64,000 bases of DNA from Actinomycetes bacterium. GTDB lineage: Bacteria; Actinomycetota; Acidimicrobiia; Acidimicrobiales; Acidimicrobiaceae. The position numbers and the translations under genes are program-made. The stretch lies in NCBI GenBank assembly GCA_021841935.1, contig JAKCDL010000005.1:68031-132030 (forward strand), read 5' to 3'. The notes beneath the pieces are model-generated. The model was not told where the DNA came from and ran no database searches. It worked only from the letters and a program-made list of their open reading frames with translations. Below are positions 18,159 to 26,204 of the stretch, piece by piece (the stretch's first letter is position 1; the number at the start of each line of letters is the position of its first letter).

Positions 18159-18192
18159 CTCGCGCCAGTTGGTTTGAAGTTTCTGGCGCGAG
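18159..18192 (+). terminator. Intercistronic hairpin before the binding-protein gene
   Basis: CTCGCGCCAG at 18159-18168 and CTGGCGCGAG at 18183-18192 form a perfect 10-bp GC-rich stem with a 14-base loop. No T tract follows. It lies between the second ATPase and the substrate-binding protein, so it may be a partial terminator or an RNA stability element that lets the two parts of the operon differ in level. Confidence 0.6.
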
Positions 18193-18253
18193 CTCGTTGA
18201 GTAGCCCACTAGGTGGGACCAATACAACTAATTGAAAGGTTAGTAGGAATCTA

Positions 18254-19942
18254 ATGAAATTTAGACCTTCACATTTATTTGTCGGTAGCGCGCTATCGGC
18301 GTTACTACTTGCGGCGTGCGGATCGGGAGCGAGCAGCACTTCTTCGACGTCGGCCTCGAGTGGAAGCTCGTCTAATAGCTCGGCTTCGGGTGCCAACCAG
18401 GTGCTCACCATGGAGTCTTCTCCAACGGGTCCAATAACGCAGAGCTTCAATCCGTTCTTGAACTCATCGGCAGCATCTCTTCTAGGTGCGACTTCGATGA
18501 TCTATGAACCACTCATACAATTTGACCTAGCTAATCCAACGGTACAGTATCCCTGGCTAGCTACCTCTTATCAGTGGAACTCTGACGGGACTGCTATAAC
18601 CTTTACGATACGTAAAGGTGTAAAGTGGAGCAATGGAACGCCCCTTACGCCAGCCGATGTAGCCTTTACGTATCAGCTGGTTCAAAATAACGCTGATATC
18701 AACACTGGCGGTTTGAATATTACAGGTGTCTCAACTTCGGGCGATCAAGTTACAGTCACCTTTGCTACACCTCAATATACAAATCTTCAGTCGATCGCTA
18801 ACGTCTATATCGTTCCGAAGGCCATCTGGTCTAGTGTTGGTGATCCCGGTAAGTATGTTGATGCTAATCCTGTTGGTACTGGACCATATGTCCTGAAGAC
18901 CTTCACTCCAGAAGGGTTGACGCTAACGAAGAATACAAGTTATTGGCAACCAGTAAATGTCAATACTTTGAGCTTCCCCGTCTACTCGTCGAATACAACG
19001 GCCCTCGAAGCTCTGCAAAATAATCAGGCGCAATGGGCTGGTAACTTCATCACTGGACTCAACCAGATCTTCATCAATCCAAGTCCATCTACTCACCATG
19101 CTTGGTTTGCGCCACTCAACACCAACTCGTTGATGCCTAATTTGAATCAATGGCCTACTAATCAGTTAGCCGTGAGACAAGCGATTAGCGCAGCGATCGA
19201 TCGCAACGCTATTAGTAGCCAGGGAGAATCTGGTCTAGAGCCTCCGGTTAAAAATGCCAGTGGTTTGGTGCTTCCGACCTTCAACTCATATAACGATCCG
19301 TCGTTGAGCCAATACAACCTAGATCCAAATGGAAGTGCGCAGGCAGCTGATGCGATCCTGACCAAGGCGGGATATACGATCGGATCAGATGGCTACTACC
19401 AATACCAAGGTAAACCAGTAACGATCTCTATCGTTGATCCTGCGGCCTATACCGACTACGCCGCCGACGATGAGATAGTTGCCCAGGACCTCCAAAAGGC
19501 CCACATCAACGCCACGTTCAATGGCCTTGCGGTTAGTGCTTGGTCAAGCGATGTCGCTACGGGAAACTTCCAATTGACGATGCACTGGTCAGGGCAGGGA
19601 ATAACTCCCTACCAACTCTATGAAGGTTGGCTAGATTCGAAGCTCGCTACCTCACAGGCATCTGGCGACTATGAGCGATTGAACGATCCGACCATACAAA
19701 GCGATCTGGCGACCTTAGCTGCAGCCTCCACCCCAGCTGCGCAAAAGGCGGCGTTGCTTCCCATTGAGCAGTATGTAGCGACTCAATTGCCGGTAATCCC
19801 CACCGTCTACGGTGCGGCCTTTGATGAGTACAACTCCCAGCACTTCACGGGTTGGCCCACCCCATCCAACCCATATGAGTCTGGTCAGCCATCTGCCCCG
19901 ACAAACGAGGTAGTTGTATTGCATTTGAAGCCCATCGGTTAG
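18254..19942 (+). CDS. Family 5 extracellular solute-binding lipoprotein (beta-glucoside importer)
   Basis: A 562-residue lipoprotein: charged N-terminus, hydrophobic core, and lipobox LLAAC with Cys22, then a Ser/Gly/Ala linker of about 30 residues before the mature fold. SBP_bac_5 features are IYEPLIQFD, TFTIRKGVKWSNGTPLTPADVAFTY and GTGPYVLK. In family 5, related proteins bind peptides, nickel, or cello-oligosaccharides. Linkage to GH1 beta-glucosidase and LacI favours a sugar ligand here, although the sequence alone cannot exclude peptides. It is anchored outside the membrane and feeds the two permeases upstream. It ends before a strong terminator. Confidence 0.9.
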   Translation: MKFRPSHLFVGSALSALLLAACGSGASSTSSTSASSGSSSNSSASGANQVLTMESSPTGPITQSFNPFLNSSAASLLGATSMIYEPLIQFDLANPTVQYPWLATSYQWNSDGTAITFTIRKGVKWSNGTPLTPADVAFTYQLVQNNADINTGGLNITGVSTSGDQVTVTFATPQYTNLQSIANVYIVPKAIWSSVGDPGKYVDANPVGTGPYVLKTFTPEGLTLTKNTSYWQPVNVNTLSFPVYSSNTTALEALQNNQAQWAGNFITGLNQIFINPSPSTHHAWFAPLNTNSLMPNLNQWPTNQLAVRQAISAAIDRNAISSQGESGLEPPVKNASGLVLPTFNSYNDPSLSQYNLDPNGSAQAADAILTKAGYTIGSDGYYQYQGKPVTISIVDPAAYTDYAADDEIVAQDLQKAHINATFNGLAVSAWSSDVATGNFQLTMHWSGQGITPYQLYEGWLDSKLATSQASGDYERLNDPTIQSDLATLAAASTPAAQKAALLPIEQYVATQLPVIPTVYGAAFDEYNSQHFTGWPTPSNPYESGQPSAPTNEVVVLHLKPIG

Positions 19943-19990
19943 AGATAACGCTTTACAGCTATAGGTTGCCTGTAAACCCCTTATAGGTAG

Positions 19991-20031
19991 ATCACGCGGT
20001 TCGATCATTGGATTGAACCGCGTGATTATTT
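19991..20031 (+). terminator. Strong terminator of the beta-glucoside importer operon
   Basis: ATCACGCGGTTC at 19991-20002 pairs perfectly with GAACCGCGTGAT at 20015-20026, and the stem can extend inward by a few more pairs; TATTTAATT follows. This is a convincing intrinsic terminator 48 bases after the binding-protein stop. Confidence 0.8.
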
Positions 20032-20455
20032 AATTGCGTCAGATCAGTTCAGATCTTCCAAATGGAGATCGACCGAGTCGTATCTGATGCCGACTTCGCT
20101 TCCTTCAAGATCCCTGGTCTTCTCGAAGGTATTACGAATATTGGCCATGAGGAGTGCTACATGACGGGAATTTTTGCGCCGTGTAATAGTGTCGTTGATT
20201 GCCGTTTTTTACTTGTGGCTGCTTCGCTATTTGAATTCAACATGTCAAGCGGACAATTTATTACGCTGGATTTAGTCACGAGATTGCCGATAGTTGAGGT
20301 GCTAGATGTTACGCAGTGCATGAATTAATAGAATCGAAACGCTCTGCTTGAGACGCGTTTCTAGGATTGCTTTTTTGGTGACTTTGACGAAGCGCAGCTT
20401 GATTTGGATGAATAAATCTACTATGACATCTTCGTAATCATCCTTTAGGACTTTG
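20032..20455. other. Intergenic stretch with no supported gene
   Basis: Base composition is AT-richer than in the flanking operon. An 88-codon plus-strand frame (20062-20328) is present, but it has no ribosome binding site and no recognisable fold. I see no RNA gene or repeat. Confidence 0.4.
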
Positions 20456-21148
20456 CTATAGGTGAGTTATAGCGGAGATGGCTAAAACCAGTCCAATAAG
20501 TGAAATTGTGAAGCCGGGGCGTAGAAAAGTCGATCTGCCAGACGGAAGCGGTTTACTTATTGCGGTTGTCGACTCTTTTGATCCAGCTGTTGGACTTGAA
20601 AGAAGTCTCAGTCGCATTAGTTCTCGTGAATTTAGGATTATGACAAAGATATTAATAGGTAGTGCATATCCCCACCATCCGTAGAGGAGTGACTTGTTTT
20701 GGGCCTCTCGTCCGGTATTCCTTCCGCAATCTCTACAAAGTCTGCCGCCGAGACGGGTTACTTTGAAAAACAGAAAAAATCCAGCTAAATAACGGAAGTT
20801 AACCATTTCTGTTGGAGCGTGGCCACAAAGAGTGCAATTATCTTTACTTGAACTGTAATTGTGGCCGTCAACTTTAGCTTCATCTTTAGCAGGTGAATTT
20901 AACAGTAATTGCTGGCTGATTAGTTGATCGTATTGACTTCTTTTCGTTGGGTCAGATAGAATCTCATATGCTTGAGATACTTTGGACATTTGGTTCGAGT
21001 ATGCAACTTGCAGCTCTTGACTTTCACTTCGGTGGAGATCTGGATGAAGTTCTTTGGCTTTTTCACGGTATGCATGCCTGATCGCTTCTGGGGTGGCAGA
21101 AGTTGGGACGCCAAGTAATTGGTAGTGATTTTCAACCACGATCCACAA
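20456..21148 (-). CDS. DnaJ-domain membrane protein with a CxxC pair
   Basis: A 230-residue J-domain protein. The J domain occupies residues 8-70: HYQLLGVPTSATPEAIRHAYREKAKELHPDLH, with His-Pro-Asp at 35-37 needed to stimulate DnaK ATPase. It has no Gly/Phe region and no DnaJ central zinc domain. Instead, two CxxCG motifs (CTLCGH near 107 and CRDCGR near 140) flank a hydrophobic stretch and could bind one zinc. Two further hydrophobic segments follow, near YALPINIFVIIL and at the C-terminus, so it is probably membrane-anchored. It is a specialised co-chaperone rather than the housekeeping DnaJ. The start is uncertain (TTG 21148 or GTG 21139). It stands alone. Confidence 0.7.
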   Translation of the reverse strand: MWIVVENHYQLLGVPTSATPEAIRHAYREKAKELHPDLHRSESQELQVAYSNQMSKVSQAYEILSDPTKRSQYDQLISQQLLLNSPAKDEAKVDGHNYSSSKDNCTLCGHAPTEMVNFRYLAGFFLFFKVTRLGGRLCRDCGRNTGREAQNKSLLYGWWGYALPINIFVIILNSRELMRLRLLSSPTAGSKESTTAISKPLPSGRSTFLRPGFTISLIGLVLAISAITHL

Positions 21149-21448
21149 TTCTATTGGTCGATACCATTTGTCGCGAATTTGTATGCCGCGTTTGAAAGCG
21201 CTGCTCGGTTGCGGTTATTTTTTTGGATGAACTCTAAAGCTTTTATGGATCTTTGAAGGTATGGATTGGATTATTGTTGTGAGCTTTTTCGATTAGTTGG
21301 ATTCGTTGTTTTTTTGGTTACTTTGTTGCGACATGGTTCTATTACCTTGGTGTTAGCTGATCCGATTCCTTTAGATGTCTAAATTTGGGGCGAATATATT
21401 ACTTAGATCGGCTCGATTGATCGTTGCGACTGTACAAGTTTTACGAAT
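21149..21448. other. AT-rich intergenic region
   Basis: About 300 bases between the DnaJ-like gene and the stomatin-like gene. No open frame or convincing RNA structure is seen. It should contain the promoter of the DnaJ-like gene. Confidence 0.35.
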
Positions 21449-22351
21449 CTAATTATCTGACTTGTTGGCGATATCGCGAATACCAGATAGTAGATTTGTC
21501 AGTTCCATCGGGAATAGAATTTTTGTAGATGGTGAGCTTGCTATCTCTTTGAGTGCTCCAAGGTACTGAAGCAATAGAGTATTGGAGTCGGAACCCTTTG
21601 CTATTTCTCCGATCACACTTAGGGCACTCGAGAGCCCCTCGGCTCGAAGGATTGCAGATTGGCGTTCCGCCTCTGCATTCAGGATTGCTGCCTGCTGAGC
21701 TCCCTCAGCCGCAAGTACGTCGGCTTGTTTTTGCCCTTCGGCCACGGTTATCGCTGCCTGCTTTTTACCCTCTGATTCTGTAACGACGGCGCGACGAGAT
21801 CGTTCGGCTGACATCTGTCTTGTCATCGCCTCTTGAACAGCTGGTGGTGGATTGATCTCTCGTACTTCTACGTTGGTTACCTTAACTCCCCACCTTTCTG
21901 TCACTTCATCGAGCTTTATTCGCAGGGAAGCATTTGTCTCCTCTCGCTTTGATAGCACGTCGTCGAGCGCCATGTCGCCTACGACGCTTCGAAGAGTTGT
22001 TGCAGCTATGTTTAGCGCAGCTCCGGCGAAGTCTCTGATATTGACGACGGACATAACAGGGTCAAAGACTCTGTAGAACATTATGAAATCAATGGATATG
22101 GGGGCGTTATCCTTCGTAATGGCGGTCTGATGAGGAATCTCTAAAAATTGTTCGCGCAGGTCAACTAGGGAGGTTCGATCTATGATCGGGTTGATTACTA
22201 CTAAGCCTGGCCCCTTTGCTCCACTTGTTCGTCCTAATCGAAAGACGACTAGACGTTGGTAATCTCGAGTTATTTTGAAGGTTGAAAGTAGCGTCCAACC
22301 AACCCCAGCCAGAAGTAGTAGTGCTATCAGTGCCTCTATCGCAGATCTCAT
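21449..22351 (-). CDS. SPFH/Band 7 stomatin-like membrane protein
   Basis: A 300-residue stomatin/slipin-type protein: one N-terminal membrane helix (ALIALLLLAGVGWTLLSTF), then the Band 7 domain starting YQRLVVFRLGRTSGAKGPGLVVINPIIDRTSLVDLR, with WGVKVTNVEVREINPP and the QMSAERSRRAVVTESEGKKQAAI helix. A heptad-rich Ala/Glu coiled coil (about 190-240) should drive oligomerisation into a membrane ring. The partner NfeD protein is encoded 47 bases upstream on the same strand, the classic stomatin-NfeD operon thought to organise membrane microdomains or help membrane protein quality control. A good GAGGAAG site precedes the ATG. Confidence 0.88.
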   Translation of the reverse strand: MRSAIEALIALLLLAGVGWTLLSTFKITRDYQRLVVFRLGRTSGAKGPGLVVINPIIDRTSLVDLREQFLEIPHQTAITKDNAPISIDFIMFYRVFDPVMSVVNIRDFAGAALNIAATTLRSVVGDMALDDVLSKREETNASLRIKLDEVTERWGVKVTNVEVREINPPPAVQEAMTRQMSAERSRRAVVTESEGKKQAAITVAEGQKQADVLAAEGAQQAAILNAEAERQSAILRAEGLSSALSVIGEIAKGSDSNTLLLQYLGALKEIASSPSTKILFPMELTNLLSGIRDIANKSDN

Positions 22352-22398
22352 TTCTTCCTCACTTCACTTCGTTGGCCAAATAAATATTTGTTCTCGAC

Positions 22399-22893
22399 CT
22401 AATTGGGTTCTCGGCGTTTCAGCGTTGAAAGAGGATCGAAGTCGACCTTTAGGTGGATTTGATCCGCTTCCTGAACATAGATTTGGCTGCCTTTTGGAAT
22501 AGGACCAGAGACACTCTCGGCACTCCAGCTTTCGCCGGCGACGCTGACCGTTCCAAGAGGGTCGATAGCTGACGTTGCCGTTCCCGTCTTCCCAATGAGC
22601 TTTGACAAGTTCCGGTCGCCGCCCATGGAGAAACCCTTTGCCGCTTGCTTCAACCCTCGACTACCTAAAGCTATCGATGCAATTGAAGCAAAAGATATTA
22701 ATCCTGATGCAATGAGTAGAAGTGAGTGGATTTTGACAGTACCATTTTTTTGTGTGGCGAGAAGTACAATCGCAATGACGGCGAGTGTAGCTGAGAGTAG
22801 TCCCGAGGCAATTGTTGAATGCGGGCCGAAGTGGAAACCGATCAGCAGGACTATAACCGTCAGCGCTATGAAAGATATTATAAAAATGGTCAT
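22399..22893 (-). CDS. NfeD-like membrane protein
   Basis: A 164-residue protein with four hydrophobic segments (residues about 3-20, 28-45, 55-75) followed by a soluble OB-fold-like C-terminal domain: LIGKTGTATSAIDPLGTVSVAGESWSAES and GSQIYVQEAD, which fit the NfeD C-terminal beta-barrel (GxxGxAxTxLxPxGxVxxxGExWxAxS). It is a short NfeD without the ClpP-like protease domain. It is followed by the stomatin-like gene and should interact with it. A GAGG ribosome binding site lies just upstream of the ATG. Confidence 0.85.
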   Translation of the reverse strand: MTIFIISFIALTVIVLLIGFHFGPHSTIASGLLSATLAVIAIVLLATQKNGTVKIHSLLLIASGLISFASIASIALGSRGLKQAAKGFSMGGDRNLSKLIGKTGTATSAIDPLGTVSVAGESWSAESVSGPIPKGSQIYVQEADQIHLKVDFDPLSTLKRREPN

Positions 22894-24283
22894 CGCTACC
22901 TCGCTCCGTACCTGATCTTATGATACGCCTTGAAGCGGTGCTAGATACGTCGAGTTTTTAGTCTTTTTGCCGAAGGTTATTTTTTTGCACTCAGAAGGGT
23001 ACTTTGAATCCTTCTGTCGAAGCGCGCTGTTTTGAAATCGGCACATTGTGATGAATAATTACAATAACTACACAGATTGCGTGGAACTTAGTTGCGCGAT
23101 CCCAACCTCAGCAATTGGATTCGAGCCGTGATTATCGAGGATGAGAATCGAATGAAGTTGAAATGGGGCACAGAGGATCTAGTGACATTTGGAGGATAAC
23201 AAACCACCAAAGAAATTACTGTAATGAATATATGAAGCGACCTGAGTTGTATTCGCTTTTCAAGTAGGCTTTGTGATTCATTACATAGACACGAGTTGCA
23301 TTCACAAATTGATTGGACGGTGCTTCTGAATGGCTTTGAGTGGTCAGTCCAACGGGCTCTGCAAGCTTCTCTGATGATGTCATTGGAGCTACCTACCAAT
23401 TGCGACACATTCGCACACGCTGCTAAGCAGCTTTCAATATTGCTGACCATTTGTAACTCAATAGGAGAGATGCCACCAATATCGTAAATGTCTTCTCTTT
23501 CGCATGTACCATTGCAGGGGCTATGGGGTCTTGTGTATCTCTAAGCTCGCCTCCTCCTTAAACCTATAAAACTACCCTGCATAGAAGACTCTTTCATTTA
23601 TTGTCGCGGAAGCGATTCAGCGACTTTCGTTGTCATATGAATCACCGACCGAATCCATCGACCTGAGCAATTGCGACTTAGGGTTAAGACTTCTCTAGAA
23701 TGCCTACTCGTGGGTTGAAGCTCTGTGGTCGTAGTTGAAAGACGAAGTAGAGTAAAGTCAGATCCCTTCCACCCTCAGCCTTTTGAAATATCTACCAAAT
23801 CATTTGAAGATCGACTTACCCATGGACTTACTCAATTTGAGTATCCAAGGATTCTTTACTCGACGAAGTCCATAACACAGAAAGCCCTCCCACAAAAGCC
23901 CTCCCTGGTTCCTAGGTAGGTGAAGTCACCGCTTGGTGTCAACGATGCTGACACATACGTGTGTCGAACTCTTCTGCTACACCCCTAATTGAACTATTGC
24001 CAATCGCAACCAATTCGACAAAATATCTTTTAGCAAATGGCTCCATCTGATTAGGGCAGCAAAGCTTCAACGGGACTTGTCCCCTTTTGCACTAAGTCGC
24101 GAAAGCTCCGTACTGTTCTCTAAATAAGGGAGAAAGTCTCTCGCGCGTCGGGAGTAATTTCATGTTACTCGAATGTTCGCAGCGCGGTTGCGGAGACTGC
24201 ATGGGTTTTATTTTTTTGCTTCAATTCTAAAGTTTGTTGGGTTCTAGTACGATCCATTTAAGAGCACTTAGAAGGCTGGGTAA
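22894..24283. other. Long stretch without a supported gene
   Basis: Nearly 1.4 kb, AT-rich, with only short frames of poor character: 23088-23450 minus (120 codons, Cys- and Ser-rich) and 23725-23919 plus. Neither has a good ribosome binding site or a fold I recognise. One small dyad, GACACA-TACG-TGTGTC, lies near 23949-23964. The region abuts a decayed glycosyltransferase gene and may itself be decayed coding DNA. I found no tRNA, transposase or array. Confidence 0.4.
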
Positions 24284-25579
24284 ATGATGAATGCTGAGAT
24301 TATTTTGGAAGGTGAAGGCCAAGAAAATTCACGTCCTCCGGCTGAACATTATGTGGAAGCCGAAACGCCCAAGTTATAAGGTTACGGCGACGTACTCGAA
24401 GCCTTTGCTGAAATGTACGATAGAGGCATGGTTGTCGCAGCGTTGCATAGTTTTGCTGTGAACTTCTGGAAACTATTGCCATATATTTCGAACGATCAGC
24501 TATTGAACTGGCACTATCGTTTTGCTACGCTTGGATACACTAATAGTTCGCCCCTCTTGGCGGCGTCGCTCATGCCCACTATTGGAGCACCTCTTCGTTT
24601 TTCTCTTGCGCAATTCGCAGAGGCGGTTTTGGGTGTCAACACGAAGGAGTTGCAAAACGTAGCGCTTCGACTGCAGTCAAGAGTTCCGGGAATTGTCGAG
24701 GAGGCGATTCGTGATAGCAATAGGATGCGCAAAGAGTTCGACGACTCAACTGGTTATAGAATTAGCTCAGCAAAGTATGTTCCATATTCAGCAAAGATAG
24801 CATCAATAATTTACGATTCTGGCCTTGATAATTTTGAACAATCGCGTTATGTGGAAGTTATGCCCTACTACCGAGAGTCGGAGATGTTGCGAGCACGAAT
24901 TGAAGCCCATCGCGGTAAATTCGACGCATTGGTACTTGTAGAAGGTTCTGCGACGTATCAGGGTAAGCCCAAGGAGAGTTATTTTTTAGCGGAATTCGAT
25001 GATAGCTTTCGCCGAAGACATAATATTCGTCATATAATCGTTGACTTCCCAGAAACTTCTGATCCTTGGGTTAGAGAGAGGTTGCAGCGTGATGCCCCTG
25101 TACTAATATTAGGAAGTTTAGACATGAATGCCTTTATCTATTCATCTGATCTTGATGAATAGATTGACGTTGAAAAGTTAGATAGTTTGTTGCAGCTAAC
25201 TCAATCAGGTCCTGTTGCCGTTACCTCGGAATAATTTATTCATTGTCTGCGTAACTTGAAACCAATTCATTGGTATCAACCTAAAGTATTTTTGCGACGA
25301 AACCTTCCTGAATCTCTAACGGCCCTCCGCATATCCGACACTACTGGTAGCGATCCTTCAGGATGGCACTTTAGTTCTTTTGGTGACAAAAAATTTGTGC
25401 AAGATAAATTGGAATCGTTTTCCCATACTGAAGTTCAGCCGATAGCTGATCTTGTTTTGGATGAAGTCAAAGTTGCTGAAAAGGTAGAAGGTTCAAGTGA
25501 AGTGTACGATCGAATCCCCAGCGTCATCAAGAACATGTGGGCTAGTTGTACGGTGCACGAGAGTTGCTTGGGTGAGTAG
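24284..25579 (+). pseudogene. GT17-family glycosyltransferase, broken by three in-frame stop codons
   Basis: One plus-strand frame from ATG 24284 to 25579 (432 codons) is interrupted by TAA at 24377, TAG at 25160 and TAA at 25232, with no frameshift. The part between the first two stops reads as the start of a family 17 glycosyltransferase domain: VMPYYRESEMLRARIEAH, FDALVLVEGSATYQGKPKESYF, HIIVDFPETSDPWVRERLQRDA, and the acidic metal-binding SDLDE, directly before the TAG. After the last stop, GWHFSSFGDKKFVQDKLESFSHTE matches the conserved GWHFSyxGG...K..SFSHxE end of GT17. About 160 N-terminal residues before the domain are unfamiliar. Each stop could derive from a Gln codon by one C-to-T change. 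The family adds GlcNAc or other sugars to glycans. Confidence 0.7.
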
Positions 25580-26204
25580 AGCAAATAATCAAGGGTTCTA
25601 CGGGAGCTTTTCTTTAGAGCTCTTGGATCATCCGTGATAGGTCCAATTGATCTATTGGTTGTAATCGATTTGCAAATCAGTTATGTACCAATTTGCAATA
25701 GGCGCTTCAGTCGGAGGTAGTGGTTGTTGGCGAATCTGCCCGCTCTGGGTCCTTTCCAAAACCCTCCAGTCCAGCCGTTGCGGTTATCAAAGTTTTTAGT
25801 TCGTCATATCAGTGGACTAGCCGTTTCAGACGATGCGAACTCGCATGTAGTTCAGACCCTCAAGAGGCGTGCGTGCTGGTACCATGGGATTTTGTTATCG
25901 ATTTGAGCTTCTATCGGATTGCCAACGTCAAGTTTTGTGGAAAGCTATCCGCTTGGAAACGTAGCTAAAGTATTCTCCACGTCATTTTGAAATCAAGGAA
26001 AGTCAGTTCTCGCGTATCATGAATCGGTTCATGTGCAATAAATGCTTTATTACGGCCAGAAGATAAGTTACCTCGGTCATTTAGATCAATTCCGAAAGTT
26101 GGCGCTTCCGTTGATACGAATTTATCGTTTGCATTATGGATGCTAATTTAAACATTGACAGTTTTAAGTCGATGTTTCCAATGGCGGAATAAAAGAAGAG
26201 TGTA
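25580..26204. other. Intergenic region before the GGDEF-EAL gene
   Basis: About 620 bases with no convincing gene; a plus-strand 82-codon frame at 25720-25968 looks random. A dyad CATGAA-TCGG-TTCATG lies at 26018-26033, about 170 bases before the next start, and could be an operator. GAAGAG a few bases before 26205 is the ribosome binding site of the next gene. Confidence 0.35.

Noticed and set aside
20062..20328. 88-codon plus-strand frame after the importer terminator
   Set aside because: No ribosome binding site, no recognisable family, and a random-looking composition.
23088..23450. 120-codon minus-strand frame rich in Cys and Ser, reminiscent of a copper-binding helical bundle
   Set aside because: Cysteine spacing does not fit any known motif, there is no ribosome binding site, and the frame can be extended upstream without a sensible start.
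24284..25579. Stop-codon readthrough or reassignment to glutamine in the GT17 frame
   Set aside because: TAA and TAG are used as ordinary stops elsewhere in the window, for example at the end of the serine hydrolase (TAG) and the FrcB-like gene (TAA). Simple gene decay is the cheaper explanation.
25720..25968. Small plus-strand frame between the broken GT17 gene and the GGDEF-EAL gene
   Set aside because: Two overlapping frames of equal length with no start signals and no family resemblance.
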